Assembly (NCBI GenBank): GCA_923172585.1
Contig: OV298644.1
Span: 823,427-887,426, forward strand
Length of the DNA: 64,000 bases
Reading direction: 5' to 3'
Source of the DNA: Haemophilus influenzae
GTDB lineage: Bacteria > Pseudomonadota > Gammaproteobacteria > Enterobacterales > Pasteurellaceae
In this document: piece after piece, positions 9,700 to 19,844 of the stretch
Position numbering within the stretch: the stretch's first letter is position 1
How the letters are laid out: each line of letters opens with the position of its first letter
Translations under genes and position numbers: made by a program
Notes under the pieces: generated by a model
What the model was told of the DNA's origin: nothing
What the model saw: only the letters and a program-made list of their open reading frames with translations
The model's database searches: none

Positions 9700-11142
9700 A
9701 TGTTTGGACCATTCAAACCCGCTCCGCATATTGCGGAACTTCCAGCGGAAAAAATTGATTCCACGTATAAACGCTTACGTTGGCAAGTGTTTGCAGGGAT
9801 CTTCTTCGGTTATGCTGCATATTATTTTGTGCGTGCAAACTTTGACTTAGCACAACCTGGTTTAATTCAAGCTGGCTTGTACTCAAAAGCGGAATTAGGT
9901 GTTATCGGCTCAGCGGCTGGTCTTGCTTACGGTTTATCAAAATTCGTTATGGCAGGTATGTCTGACCGTTCTAACCCTCGTGTATTCTTACCATTTGGTT
10001 TATTGCTCTCTGGTTTATGTATGACCTTAATGGGTTTATTCCCATGGGCAACTTCAGGCATTGCCATTATGTGGGTAATGATCTTCTTAAATGGTTGGTT
10101 CCAAGGTATGGGTTGGCCTCCATGTGGTCGTACTATGGTGCATTGGTGGTCTAAATCTGAACGCGGTACTATCGTGTCAATTTGGAATACGGCGCATAAT
10201 ATCGGTGGTATGGTTCCAGGTGCAATGGTGTTATTAGCTAGTGCAATTTTCTTCAGCACTCACGGTATTGAAGCGCAGGCGAAAGATGTTTGGCAACAAT
10301 CATTATACTTCCCTGGTATTGCTGCGATGATCTTTGCAATTCCTGTGTACTTCGTGATGCGTGATACTCCACAATCTTGTGGTTTACCATCAATCGAAAA
10401 ATGGCGTAATGACTACCCAGATGACTATAACGAAAAAACTTACGAAAACGATTTAACTGCAAAAGAAATCTTCGTAACTTATGTATTAAAAAATAAATTG
10501 TTATGGTATATCGCGATTGCTAACGTGTTCGTCTATTTAATCCGCTACGGTGTATTAAAATGGTCTCCAGTTTACTTGAGTGAAGTGAAACACTTCAATA
10601 TCAAAGGTACTGCATGGGCATACACAATCTATGAATTAGCAGCGGTTCCAGGTACATTATTATGTGGTTGGGTATCAGATAAAGTGTTTAAAGGTAAACG
10701 TGGTTTAACTGGTTTCATCTTTATGATCTTAACCACTGCAGCGGTTGTTGCGTACTGGATGAACCCAGCTACACCAGAAGCAGAGCTTGCAAACTACTCA
10801 GCTTGGTATGAAAACCCATATCAATTAACTGATTTCGTATTAATGACCTTAATCGGTTTCTTAATCTACGGTCCTGTAATGTTAATTGGCTTACACGCTC
10901 TTGAGCTTGCACCGAAAAAAGCAGCAGGTACTGCAGCAGGTTTCACTGGTTTATTCGGTTACTTAGGTGGTACTGTATCAGCTTCAGCAGTTATTGGTTG
11001 GGCAGCTCAACATTACGGATGGGACGGTGGTTTCTACGTAATGATCGGCGGTGGCGTATTAGCGGTGTTATTACTCTTAATCGTAATGGTTGAAGAAGGA
11101 AAACACAAAGCGAAATTAGGCGATACCTACGGTACTAAATAA
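9700..11142 (+). CDS. glpT: Glycerol-3-phosphate/phosphate antiporter
   Basis: GlpT imports glycerol-3-phosphate in exchange for inorganic phosphate. The 480 residues have the 12-span major facilitator layout. The substrate-binding arginines are visible: Arg45 in [14 protein letters not shown] and Arg282 in [13 protein letters not shown] (E. coli Arg45 and Arg269). The protein is about 28 residues longer than the E. coli one, mostly in the C-terminal third and loops. An AG-rich ribosome site (TTGGAGAAAA) precedes the ATG. It is divergent from glpABC, so uptake and anaerobic oxidation share a control region with two CRP-like sites. Confidence 0.96.
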   Translation: MFGPFKPAPHIAELPAEKIDSTYKRLRWQVFAGIFFGYAAYYFVRANFDLAQPGLIQAGLYSKAELGVIGSAAGLAYGLSKFVMAGMSDRSNPRVFLPFGLLLSGLCMTLMGLFPWATSGIAIMWVMIFLNGWFQGMGWPPCGRTMVHWWSKSERGTIVSIWNTAHNIGGMVPGAMVLLASAIFFSTHGIEAQAKDVWQQSLYFPGIAAMIFAIPVYFVMRDTPQSCGLPSIEKWRNDYPDDYNEKTYENDLTAKEIFVTYVLKNKLLWYIAIANVFVYLIRYGVLKWSPVYLSEVKHFNIKGTAWAYTIYELAAVPGTLLCGWVSDKVFKGKRGLTGFIFMILTTAAVVAYWMNPATPEAELANYSAWYENPYQLTDFVLMTLIGFLIYGPVMLIGLHALELAPKKAAGTAAGFTGLFGYLGGTVSASAVIGWAAQHYGWDGGFYVMIGGGVLAVLLLLIVMVEEGKHKAKLGDTYGTK

Positions 11143-11148
11143 TTAGCT

Positions 11149-11187
11149 TAAAAAAGGCGGCGGGCAAATTGCTTAGTCGTCTTTTTT
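11149..11187 (+). terminator. Imperfect terminator after glpT
   Basis: AAAAAAGGCGGC can pair with GTCGTCTTTTTT with two mismatches around an 15-base loop, just after the glpT stop. It is a plausible but weak terminator. Confidence 0.5.
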
Positions 11188-11241
11188 GTAACTATCATAA
11201 GAATAATAAAAAGATAAGTATCATTTTTGGGAAAAGTAAAA

Positions 11242-12166
11242 ATGAATAATGAAAATATGGTAAGAGTTTTCTATGTCTTATTAATGGGGTTAGGATTTCC
11301 TATTATGAGATTTATGAGTATTCATTTTGAAACTTTAAATAATAATTCTGTTAGATTTTTATCTGGAGGATCATTATTTGTTATTATTTGCTTAATTAAA
11401 TTTAGAAGTGAGTTAAAGAAAATAATTAGTGAACCTAAAATTATTCTTTATTTATTTATTTATTTTTTATTTATTTATTTATTTTAGGTATTTTTATGAC
11501 TGGAAATATGTTTTTCTTTATTAATGGTTTGAAATATACCTCAGCATTGGCAGGAAGTATCTTTGGAATACTTGCTATGCCTTTAGCAATAATTATAGCT
11601 GGAATATTCTTTAAAGATGAAAGAGATCGTATAAGACAAAAAGATTTTATATTGGAGGATTATTAGCAATTATTGGTTCGCTAATATTCGTAATAAATAG
11701 TTCAAATAATGATGGAAATACAGACTTTTTTCTTGGTGCAATATTTCTTTTTACAGCTATTTTTATTCAATCTATACAGAATTTAATTGTAAAAAAAGTA
11801 GCCAAAAAGATAAATGCTGTTGTAATAAGTGCATCGACAGCAACAATTTCAGGAGTATTATTTTTATGTTTAGCTTTTAATACTAAACAAATATATTTAT
11901 TACAAGATGTTGGCATTGGAATGTTGATAGGTTTAGTTTGCGCTGGCTTTTATGGGATGCTAACAGGAATGTTGATGGCTTTTTATATTGTTCAAAAACA
12001 GGGAATCACTGTTTTTAACATTTTGCAATTATTAATTCCTCTTTCAACTGCGATAATAGGTTACTTAACATTAGATGAAAGAATAAATATCTATCAGGGA
12101 ATTAGCGGTATTATTGTAATTATTGGTTGTGTATTGGCATTAAAAAGAAAAAACAAGGAGTGTTGA
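11242..12166 (+). pseudogene. EamA-family transporter, phase-variable TTTA tract, frame off as read
   Basis: A drug/metabolite (EamA) transporter of about 300 residues read in three pieces. The start ATG at 11242 opens NENMVRVFYVLLMGLGFPIM. The frame is lost in a TTTA tetranucleotide tract (11447-11481: four units, an interruption of three T, four units), where it stops at TAG. Adding one base or one 4-base unit continues into LGIFMTGNMFFFINGLKYTS. A second break lies near 11647, where four T replace an expected five, before YIGGLLAIIGS. The C-terminus ends in a typical EamA segment, GISGIIVIIGCVLALKR. The tract suggests phase variation by slipped-strand mispairing, here in an off state; the second break looks like a base-call loss or true decay. 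The region is very AT-rich and lacks uptake signals. Confidence 0.75.
11447..11481 (+). repeat. TTTA tetranucleotide tract inside the EamA gene
   Basis: Two blocks of four TTTA units separated by three extra T. The tract is within the coding region near residue 70, in a predicted membrane segment, and changes of unit number would change the frame. Confidence 0.85.
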
Positions 12167-12206
12167 TATATAAAGTAGATGATGTTGGTGGAATAGGTAT
12201 AGTTAA

Positions 12207-12572
12207 ATATCTGGTTCAATTGGTTTTATTAAGGGCGTTAGCAATTCTCCATTTAAGTTTATGTTTGAATTAGATATTTTGGGAAAAGATGGAAGAATAA
12301 AGCTGTTAAATAATGCTGAAACATATGAACTATACCAATACTCAAATAAAAATAATTCTGCTGGAAATGATTATAAATCTCTAATTCTAACTTGTAGAGA
12401 GGATAATGACTATCAATCAGAAAGAATGATTAAAGCCATTAAAAATATTATTCATTGTATGACTAATAATCATCAACCTATTTCAAGTGCTGAAACATCT
12501 TTGGAAACTATTAAAATTATTCACGGAATAATTAATTCTGTTAAAATAGGTAATGATCCTAACAATATATAA
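12207..12572 (+). pseudogene. C-terminal fragment of a Gfo/Idh/MocA-type oxidoreductase
   Basis: The open frame from 12207 (no start until ATG 12261) encodes about 120 residues ending GNDPNNI. The tail pattern ISSAETSLETIKIIHGI is typical of the last helix of Gfo/Idh/MocA sugar or inositol oxidoreductases. The middle (KFMFELDILGKDGRIKLLNN) fits the beta-sheet substrate domain. The N-terminal NAD-binding domain is absent, so this is probably a leftover of a larger gene. Base composition is as AT-rich as the preceding EamA gene, and the two may have arrived together between glpT and hpd. The family call is from motif memory only. Confidence 0.45.
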
Positions 12573-12583
12573 GGAGAATAAGT

Positions 12584-13678
12584 ATGAAACTTAAAACTTT
12601 AGCCCTTTCTTTATTAGCAGCTGGCGTACTAGCAGGTTGTAGCAGCCATTCATCAAATATGGCGAAAACCCAAATGAAATCAGACAAAATCATTATTGCT
12701 CACCGTGGTGCTAGCGGTTATTTACCAGAGCATACGTTAGAATCTAAAGCACTTGCGTTTGCACAACAGGCTGATTATTTAGAGCAAGATTTAGCAATGA
12801 CTAAGGATGGTCGTTTAGTGGTTATTCACGATCACTTTTTAGATGGCTTGACTGATGTTGCGAAAAAATTCCCACATCGTCACCGTAAAGATGGTCGTTA
12901 CTATGTCATCGACTTTACCTTAAAAGAAATTCAAAGTTTAGAAATGACAGAAAACTTTGAAACCAAAGATGGCAAACAAGCGCAAGTTTATCCTAATCGT
13001 TTCCCACTTTGGAAATCACATTTTAGAATTCATACCTTTGAAGATGAAATTGAATTTATCCAAGGCTTAGAAAAATCGACTGGCAGAAAAGTAGGGATTT
13101 ATCCAGAAATCAAAGCGCCTTGGTTCCACCATCAAAATGGTAAAGATATTGCTGCTGAAACGCTCAAAGTGTTAAAAAAATATGGCTATGATAAGAAAAC
13201 CGATATGGTTTACTTACAAACTTTCGATTTTAATGAATTAAAACGTATCAAAACGGAATTACTTCCACAAATGGGTATGGATTTGAAATTAGTTCAATTA
13301 ATTGCTTATACAGATTGGAAAGAAACACAAGAAAAAGACCCAAAGGGTTATTGGGTAAACTATAATTACGATTGGATGTTTAAACCTGGAGCAATGGCAG
13401 AAGTGGTTAAATATGCCGATGGTGTTGGCCCAGGTTGGTATATGTTAGTTAATAAAGAAGAATCCAAACCTGATAATGTTGTGTACACTCCGTTGGTAAA
13501 AGAACTTGCACAATATAATGTGGAAGTGCATCCTTACACCGTGCGTAAAGATGCACTACCCGCGTTTTTCACAGACGTAAATCAAATGTATGATGCCTTA
13601 TTGAATAAATCAGGGGCAACAGGTGTATTTACTGATTTCCCAGATACTGGCGTGGAATTCTTAAAAGGAATAAAATAA
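12584..13678 (+). CDS. glpQ: Glycerophosphodiester phosphodiesterase, surface lipoprotein protein D
   Basis: The 364-residue protein is H. influenzae protein D (also named hpd). It hydrolyses glycerophosphodiesters, including glycerophosphocholine, to glycerol-3-phosphate and the free alcohol, which is known to supply choline for lipopolysaccharide decoration. The lipoprotein signal ends LLAAGVLAGC with acylated Cys19. The catalytic GDPD motif HRGASGYLPEHT follows at about residues 40-51, and the EQDLAMTKDG and PEIKAPWFH motifs are present. An AAGGAG ribosome site precedes the ATG. It feeds glycerol-3-phosphate to GlpT and GlpABC. The last 136 bases recur at 16800-16935. Confidence 0.97.
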   Translation: MKLKTLALSLLAAGVLAGCSSHSSNMAKTQMKSDKIIIAHRGASGYLPEHTLESKALAFAQQADYLEQDLAMTKDGRLVVIHDHFLDGLTDVAKKFPHRHRKDGRYYVIDFTLKEIQSLEMTENFETKDGKQAQVYPNRFPLWKSHFRIHTFEDEIEFIQGLEKSTGRKVGIYPEIKAPWFHHQNGKDIAAETLKVLKKYGYDKKTDMVYLQTFDFNELKRIKTELLPQMGMDLKLVQLIAYTDWKETQEKDPKGYWVNYNYDWMFKPGAMAEVVKYADGVGPGWYMLVNKEESKPDNVVYTPLVKELAQYNVEVHPYTVRKDALPAFFTDVNQMYDALLNKSGATGVFTDFPDTGVEFLKGIK

Positions 13679-13714
13679 TATCCCTCACAACCGTGGGTAA
13701 ACATACCCACGGTT
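13543..13714 (+). repeat. Source copy of a direct repeat: 3' end of hpd plus trailing hairpin
   Basis: Bases 13543-13678 recur at 16800-16935 with a single mismatch (13649 G versus 16906 T). The following hairpin (AACCGTGGGT with ACCCACGGTT, 13689-13714) recurs in a diverged form at about 16946-16972. The two copies are in direct orientation and flank glpF, glpK and gpt. Confidence 0.9.
13689..13714 (+). terminator. Hairpin after hpd/glpQ
   Basis: A perfect 10-bp stem, AACCGTGGGT with ACCCACGGTT, starts ten bases after the stop codon. There is no T run after it, so it may be an RNA-stabilising hairpin as much as a terminator. Confidence 0.5.
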
Positions 13715-13720
13715 AACTAG

Positions 13721-13795
13721 GTTTCTATATCGTAGAAACTAAAAATCTACTCTAACAGAGTAACATCATAATCAATCTAGGTGTTCTAACCTAGA
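13721..13795 (+). other. Cluster of three small hairpins before glpF
   Basis: Three short perfect stems follow one another: GTTTCTA/TAGAAAC at 13721-13739, TACTCT/AGAGTA at 13748-13762 and TCTAGGT/ACCTAGA at 13776-13795. They lie in the 229-base hpd-glpF gap and could form a structured leader for glpFK or the end of the hpd message. Function is unknown. Confidence 0.5.
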
Positions 13796-13907
13796 ATTCA
13801 AATAAGGAGGCTATTTCAAAACACTCCGTATTCTTTTTTAATAAATTCTCTTCCCTTTACTTAGGGAAAACACTCTTCATTTCAACCGCACTTCTAAGGA
13901 GTGATCT

Positions 13908-14702
13908 ATGGATAAATCATTAAAAGCGAACTGTATTGGCGAGTTTTTAGGTACAGCCTTATTGATTTTCTTTGGTGTGGGCTGCGTTGCAGCACTAAAA
14001 GTAGCAGGCGCTAGTTTTGGCTTGTGGGAAATCAGCATTATGTGGGGGATGGGCGTTGCACTTGCAGTATATGCAACAGCGGGTTTATCTGGCGCACATT
14101 TAAACCCTGCAGTAACCATTGCCCTTTGGAAATTTGCTTGCTTTGATGGCAAAAAAGTAATTCCTTACATCATTTCACAAATGCTCGGCGCATTCTTTGC
14201 TGCCGCATTAGTTTATGCCTTATACCGCAATGTTTTTATCGATTATGAAACAGTCCACAATATTGTTCGTGGTACACAAGAAAGTTTAAGCCTTGCGGGT
14301 ACATTCTCCACTTATCCTCATCCAAGTTTAAGCATTGGTGGCGCCTTTGCTGTGGAATTCGTGATTACTGCAATTCTTATGGCATTAATTATGGCATTAA
14401 CTGACGATGGTAACGGTGTGCCTCGTGGTCCGCTTGCCCCATTATTAATCGGTATCTTGATAGCCGTTATTGGTGGTGCTATGGGACCATTAACTGGTTT
14501 TGCCATGAATCCAGCACGTGACTTCGGACCAAAATTCTTTGCTTATCTCGCTGGCTGGGGCGAACTCGCTTTAACTGGCGGACGCGAAACCCCTTATTTT
14601 ATCGTTCCAATGGTTGCACCTGTTTTAGGCGCATTGGCTGGTGCATGGTTATACAAAAAAGCAATTGGCGGCAATTTACCTTGTAATTGCGGCTGCGAAT
14701 AA
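13908..14702 (+). CDS. glpF: Glycerol facilitator (aquaglyceroporin)
   Basis: GlpF lets glycerol diffuse across the inner membrane. The 264 residues have six membrane spans and the two half-helix NPA motifs, HLNPAVT (NPA at 66-68) and AMNPARD (NPA at 201-203). The Asp after the second NPA-R is the mark of glycerol-conducting members. The C-terminus ends in an unusual Cys-rich CNCGCE. An AAGGAG ribosome site lies just upstream (a longer CTAAGGAGTGATCT block). glpK follows after 20 bases and is certainly cotranscribed. Confidence 0.97.
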   Translation: MDKSLKANCIGEFLGTALLIFFGVGCVAALKVAGASFGLWEISIMWGMGVALAVYATAGLSGAHLNPAVTIALWKFACFDGKKVIPYIISQMLGAFFAAALVYALYRNVFIDYETVHNIVRGTQESLSLAGTFSTYPHPSLSIGGAFAVEFVITAILMALIMALTDDGNGVPRGPLAPLLIGILIAVIGGAMGPLTGFAMNPARDFGPKFFAYLAGWGELALTGGRETPYFIVPMVAPVLGALAGAWLYKKAIGGNLPCNCGCE

Positions 14703-14722
14703 TTATTTGAAGGAGTAATACT

Positions 14723-16234
14723 ATGACAGACAAAAAATACATCATTGCATTAGACCAAGGCACAACAAGCTCTCGCGCAGTATTATTAGATCATAATGCG
14801 AATGTGGTTGAAATTGCACAACGTGAATTTACCCAAATCTACCCTCGAGCTGGTTGGGTAGAACATAACCCAATGGAAATTTGGGCAACTCAAAGCTCAA
14901 CCTTAAACGAAGTCGTTGCAAAAGCGGGCATTACATCTGATGAAATCGCTGCTATCGGTATCACCAACCAACGTGAAACCACCATTGTATGGGAAAAATC
15001 AACTGGTACACCTGTTTACAACGCTATCGTTTGGCAATGCCGCCGTACTGCAGACATTACCGATAAATTAAAAGCCGATGGCCATGAAGAATATATTCGT
15101 AATACCACAGGCTTAGTGGTTGACCCTTACTTCTCTGGTACAAAAGTAAAATGGATTTTGGATAACGTTGAAGGCGCACGAGAAAAAGCTGAACGAGGCG
15201 AATTATTATTTGGTACCGTTGATACTTGGCTTGTATGGAAATTGACTCAAGGCCGAGTGCACGTAACCGATTATACCAACGCATCTCGTACCATGTTATT
15301 TAACATCCATACTAAACAATGGGATGACAAGATGCTTGAAATCTTGAATATTCCTCGTTCAATGTTACCTGAAGTACGTAATTCTTCTGAAATTTACGGC
15401 CAAACTAATATCGGTGGTAAAGGTGGTGTGCGTATTCCTGTTGCAGGGATTGCTGGTGACCAACAAGCCGCTCTTTACGGACATCTTTGCGTACATGCAG
15501 GCCAAGCCAAAAACACTTACGGCACAGGTTGTTTTATGTTACTCCACACGGGTAACAAAGCTATTACATCCAAAAATGGACTACTCACAACCATTGCTTG
15601 TAATGCAAAAGGCGAACCAGAATATGCCTTAGAAGGTTCTGTATTTATCGCGGGTGCATCAATCCAATGGCTCCGTGATGAACTCAAAATTGTTCACGAT
15701 AGTTTTGACTCTGAATACTTTGCACAAAAAGTGACTGATAGTAATGGCGTATATGTTGTTCCAGCTTTCACAGGCTTAGGTGCACCATATTGGGATCCAT
15801 ATGCACGCGGTGCGATTTTTGGTCTTTCTCGCGGCGCAAACCGTAATCATATTGTTCGAGCAACCTTAGAATCTATTGCTTACCAAACCCGTGATGTCTT
15901 AGAGGCTATGCAATCAGATTCGGGTGAACGATTACAATATCTCCGTGTAGATGGTGGCGCGACAAACAATAACTTCTTAATGCAATTCCAAGCTGACATT
16001 TTAGATGTAAATGTAGAGCGTCCAGTTGTGAAAGAAGTAACAGCGCTAGGCGCAGCTTATCTTGCTGGTTTAGCAACGGGCTTCTGGAAAGATTTAGACG
16101 AGCTTCGCGATAAAGCTCGTGTAGAACGCACCTTCAGCCCAGACAGCGACAATGAAAAACGTGAACGTCGCTACAAAGGCTGGAAAAAAGCAGTTAAACG
16201 CTCATTAGAATGGGCAAAAGAAGATGAAGAATAA
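14723..16234 (+). CDS. glpK: Glycerol kinase
   Basis: GlpK phosphorylates glycerol entering through GlpF, trapping it as glycerol-3-phosphate. The 503 residues equal the family length (E. coli 502). The FGGY ATP-binding motif DQGTTSSR is at 11-18, and the conserved [17 protein letters not shown] and [18 protein letters not shown] motifs are present. A GGAG ribosome site precedes the ATG. It is the second gene of glpFK and ends at a strong terminator shared with the convergent gpt gene. Confidence 0.97.
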   Translation: MTDKKYIIALDQGTTSSRAVLLDHNANVVEIAQREFTQIYPRAGWVEHNPMEIWATQSSTLNEVVAKAGITSDEIAAIGITNQRETTIVWEKSTGTPVYNAIVWQCRRTADITDKLKADGHEEYIRNTTGLVVDPYFSGTKVKWILDNVEGAREKAERGELLFGTVDTWLVWKLTQGRVHVTDYTNASRTMLFNIHTKQWDDKMLEILNIPRSMLPEVRNSSEIYGQTNIGGKGGVRIPVAGIAGDQQAALYGHLCVHAGQAKNTYGTGCFMLLHTGNKAITSKNGLLTTIACNAKGEPEYALEGSVFIAGASIQWLRDELKIVHDSFDSEYFAQKVTDSNGVYVVPAFTGLGAPYWDPYARGAIFGLSRGANRNHIVRATLESIAYQTRDVLEAMQSDSGERLQYLRVDGGATNNNFLMQFQADILDVNVERPVVKEVTALGAAYLAGLATGFWKDLDELRDKARVERTFSPDSDNEKRERRYKGWKKAVKRSLEWAKEDEE

Positions 16235-16255
16235 TTTATAAATTAATTCTCATAC

Positions 16256-16299
16256 AAAAAGTGCGGTTAAAAATTCTTTTATTTTAACCGCACTTTTTT
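16256..16299. terminator. Terminator from an inverted uptake-signal pair between glpK and gpt
   Basis: AAAAAGTGCGGTTAAAA pairs with TTTTAACCGCACTTTTT around a short loop, giving a bidirectional terminator between the convergent genes glpK and gpt. Confidence 0.9.
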
Positions 16300-16308
16300 G
16301 TATAAAAA

Positions 16309-16776
16309 TTATTTTCTAGAGAGAGGTGGAACAAAGGTTAAACCTAAATCCCAAGGTTGCTCAATCCAAGTATTTTGTGGAATATCAATTACGTAATCAT
16401 CCACTAATTCCGCACCTGCAGGTTTTGCAAATACAGTGACAAATTTTGCATTTGGGTACATTTGACAAATGGCATGCGCAGTATTACCCGTATCAACTAA
16501 ATCATCTACCACGATAAACCCTTCACCGCCATTTGGCACTTGGGCTGCATGAAGAACTTGTAGTTCACCTTGATTGTTATGATCGTGATAACTTGCGATA
16601 CAAACGGTTTCAATATGACGAAGACCCAATTCTCTAGACAATACAGACGCTGGAAACAAACCATCGCGACTCACCGCAATAATACCTTTCCATTGGGAAG
16701 CTGGAAGTAAACGTTCTGATAATCTACGGGCATGCATTTGAAACATATCCCAAGTTACCAAATATTTTTCACTCAT
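16309..16776 (-). CDS. gpt: Xanthine-guanine phosphoribosyltransferase
   Basis: Gpt salvages guanine and xanthine to GMP and XMP using PRPP. The 155 residues match E. coli Gpt (152 aa) over the full length. The PRPP motif [12 protein letters not shown] is at about 89-100 and the C-terminal [15 protein letters not shown] is conserved. One oddity is SRDG at 36-39, where the family has SRGG in the pyrophosphate-binding loop; Asp at position 38 could impair the enzyme or reflect a base error. Several other codons also look like C-to-T or G-to-A changes from the usual residue ([10 protein letters not shown]). Confidence 0.95.
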   Translation of the reverse strand: MSEKYLVTWDMFQMHARRLSERLLPASQWKGIIAVSRDGLFPASVLSRELGLRHIETVCIASYHDHNNQGELQVLHAAQVPNGGEGFIVVDDLVDTGNTAHAICQMYPNAKFVTVFAKPAGAELVDDYVIDIPQNTWIEQPWDLGLTFVPPLSRK

Positions 16777-16799
16777 AATTGCAACTCAGTTTAAACCTT

Positions 16800-16972
16800 G
16801 CGTAAAGATGCACTACCCGCGTTTTTCACAGACGTAAATCAAATGTATGATGCCTTATTGAATAAATCAGGGGCAACAGGTGTATTTACTGATTTCCCAG
16901 ATACTTGCGTGGAATTCTTAAAAGGAATAAAATAATTTCTATTATAACCGTAGGTAAGTTTATTTACGGTTA
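16800..16972 (+). repeat. Duplicated 3' end of hpd/glpQ upstream of hel
   Basis: A promoterless gene fragment encoding the last 44 residues of protein D with its stop codon (16933-16935), 135 of 136 bases identical to 13543-13678, followed by a diverged copy of the hpd hairpin. No start codon or ribosome site is attached. It lies between the divergent genes gpt and hel and forms a direct repeat with hpd that brackets glpF-glpK-gpt. Confidence 0.9.
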
Positions 16973-16990
16973 TTAATGCCATCTATGATG

Positions 16991-17020
16991 AAAAACACTT
17001 TTCAATTGAAAAGTGTTTTT
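16991..17020. terminator. Perfect 30-base palindrome upstream of hel
   Basis: AAAAACACTTTTCAA is followed directly by its reverse complement TTGAAAAGTGTTTTT. It has the A-stem-T form of a bidirectional terminator but lies in a gap between genes that point away from each other, only 41 bases before the hel start. It may insulate hel from upstream reading or act on a hel leader. Confidence 0.6.
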
Positions 17021-17051
17021 CAGAAAGACTTACTATACCCTGAATGAATAG

Positions 17052-17885
<834 letters not shown>

Positions 17886-17935
17886 TTTTCCATTAAAAAG
17901 ATCGATTTAAATATCGATTTTGAAAATTTAATTGA

Positions 17936-17980
17936 GAGGCTAAGCTCAGTTTTTACTGGCTTAGCCTTTTTAGTTTTTTA
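17936..17980 (+). terminator. Terminator after hel
   Basis: GGCTAAGC (17938-17945) pairs with GCTTAGCC (17959-17966), followed by a T-rich run, about 50 bases after the hel stop. Confidence 0.85.
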
Positions 17981-18024
17981 GATTAACTCAAGTAATCTCC
18001 ATTACTACAGCCTGAAGTTTTGCT

Positions 18025-18747
18025 ATGATGTTGCAAGCCTTTCAAAATAGAAATCATAAGTTAATGAAGAAAAATTTTTCAGCAGGGAAATTGCCGTCTA
18101 AAGGAAAAAGTGTGGTTAATTTTCACCGCACTTTTAAGCCAAAATTAAAACCCAAAACGTTGTCGTTGGATGAAACCAAAGTTGTGTTATTCAATAAACC
18201 TTTTGATGTGCTCACGCAATTTACCGACGAACAAGGGCGCGCTACCCTGAAAGATTTTATTTCAATTCCAAATGTTTATGCGGCAGGTCGATTAGATAGA
18301 GACAGTGAAGGATTACTGATTTTAACCAATAATGGCGAATTACAACATCGTTTGGCAGATCCCAAATTTAAAACAGAAAAAACCTATTGGGTGCAAGTGG
18401 AAGGTATCCCTGAAGAAACCGATTTAGCACAACTCAGAAAAGGTGTAGAACTTAAAGATGGCGTGACTAAACCCGCTAAAGTGCGGTTAATTTCAGAGCC
18501 AAATTTATGGGAACGCAATCCACCTATCCGAGAACGGAAAAATATTCCCACAAGCTGGTTAGAAATTAAGATTAGTGAAGGGCGCAACCGCCAAGTGCGG
18601 AAAATGACTGCGCATATTGGTTTCCCCACTTTACGATTAGTGAGAGTGAGTATGGGCTCATTATCTATTAATGGATTAGAAAATGGCTCATTTAGATTAT
18701 TATCATTGGATGAAATAAAAGCGTTATTTCAGACCGTCAAATTATAA
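18025..18747 (+). CDS. rluE: 23S rRNA pseudouridine synthase, RsuA/RluE family
   Basis: RluE makes pseudouridine 2457 in 23S rRNA. The RsuA-family catalytic motif [13 protein letters not shown] is present with the nucleophilic Asp at residue 91, and the body resembles E. coli RluE (217 aa): [33 protein letters not shown] and [20 protein letters not shown]. There is no S4 domain, as in RluE. The true start may be the ATG at 18064, because neither candidate has a clear ribosome site and the first 45 residues have no counterpart in E. coli. It stands alone and ends at a strong hairpin. Confidence 0.88.
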   Translation: MMLQAFQNRNHKLMKKNFSAGKLPSKGKSVVNFHRTFKPKLKPKTLSLDETKVVLFNKPFDVLTQFTDEQGRATLKDFISIPNVYAAGRLDRDSEGLLILTNNGELQHRLADPKFKTEKTYWVQVEGIPEETDLAQLRKGVELKDGVTKPAKVRLISEPNLWERNPPIRERKNIPTSWLEIKISEGRNRQVRKMTAHIGFPTLRLVRVSMGSLSINGLENGSFRLLSLDEIKALFQTVKL

Positions 18748-18748
18748 A

Positions 18749-18783
18749 AATAGGGCAAGTATTTAGCTTGCCCTAAATTTTTC
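18749..18783 (+). terminator. Terminator after rluE
   Basis: TAGGGCAAG (18751-18759) pairs with CTTGCCCTA (18767-18775), followed by AATTTTT. Confidence 0.88.
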
Positions 18784-18859
18784 TCCCATAAATATTGCGC
18801 ACTGAGTAAATTAGCACTATCCGCAACGCGATGAGCTTGGTCAATATTGAATTGCTCAC

Positions 18860-19837
18860 TTAACCCTCAAGCGGTGCACGCTCGAATATCTGCAACTTGG
18901 AAGTTTTTTCTAGGCTATAAATGACGCCTTCGCGCAATGCACCGTCAGAATAGCGCATTTGTTGAATATGAAAAACGTCAAACACTGCACTTAAAATCGC
19001 TAAACCGGGTACAAAAACATCCACGCGGTCTTGGTTTAAACCGTTAATATTTAGCTCGGTAAAATGCTTGGCTTGTAGTGTTTGTTCAATTAGAGCATTT
19101 AATCGCTCGGCTGTAATGGTTCCATTTGGATCGAGATTAGTCGCAATGACTTGTGCAACAGTTTTAATCGTCCCCGATGAGCCGAGCACAGATTGCCAAC
19201 CTAATTTGCGATATTCAAAGCCTAAATCTTCGATTTTATTGACCGCACTTTGGCGTGCTCGTTGAAAGTTTTCTGGGGAAATGATGCCATCGGTAAAAAA
19301 TTGAGTCGCAAAACTCACGCATCCCATATGTCGGCTTTCAGCTATAAGCGGCGTGAAATCATCGCCGATAATCATTTCTGTCGATCCACCACCAATATCT
19401 ATAACAAGCTTTCTGCCTTTTTCTGGCTGAGTATGGCATACGCCAGCGTAGATGGTTTTCGCTTCCGTTTGCCCACTAATAATATTAATGGGATAGGGGA
19501 AAACTTTGGCTGCTTGACGTAAAAATTCGTCATTATTGATGGCTCTTCGTAACGTATAAGTACCAACCACATTGACGTTTTCCATAGGAAAACCTTGTAA
19601 ACGTTCGGCAAATAAGGCTAAGCAATTCACGCCACGTGTGATGGCCTCTTGATTAAGCACCGCATTTTCATCTAAACCTTCCGCGAGTTTTACTTTTTGT
19701 TTTAAGCGAGAAAGCACTTGGATTGAGCCGTTTACAATACGCGCAACAATCATATGAAAGCTGTTTGAGCCAAGATCAATCGCGGCAATTTCACGTACAT
19801 TGCCACGATGTTTGGGTTCTAAAATAGAGTCGTTCAT
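18860..19837 (-). CDS. ppx: Exopolyphosphatase Ppx/GppA family, C-terminally truncated
   Basis: The protein has the two actin-like subdomains of the Ppx/GppA family, which hydrolyse polyphosphate or pppGpp: IAAIDLGSNSFHMIVAR near the start and the phosphate loop VIDIGGGSTEMI. At 325 residues it lacks the roughly 180-residue HD-type C-terminal domain of E. coli Ppx (513 aa). Just past residue 310 the frame changes in six A (plus T 18904-18909). One extra A would continue EKNFQVADIRA, then meet a TGA, then the family-like LSEQFNIDQAHRVADSAN before the rluE terminator, so no more than about 40 further residues of homology exist. I infer real 3' loss. The start at 19837 is preferred for its AGGA site over 19873, which lies inside tamB. 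Confidence 0.85.
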   Translation of the reverse strand: MNDSILEPKHRGNVREIAAIDLGSNSFHMIVARIVNGSIQVLSRLKQKVKLAEGLDENAVLNQEAITRGVNCLALFAERLQGFPMENVNVVGTYTLRRAINNDEFLRQAAKVFPYPINIISGQTEAKTIYAGVCHTQPEKGRKLVIDIGGGSTEMIIGDDFTPLIAESRHMGCVSFATQFFTDGIISPENFQRARQSAVNKIEDLGFEYRKLGWQSVLGSSGTIKTVAQVIATNLDPNGTITAERLNALIEQTLQAKHFTELNINGLNQDRVDVFVPGLAILSAVFDVFHIQQMRYSDGALREGVIYSLEKTSKLQIFERAPLEG

Positions 19838-19844
19838 AACATTC

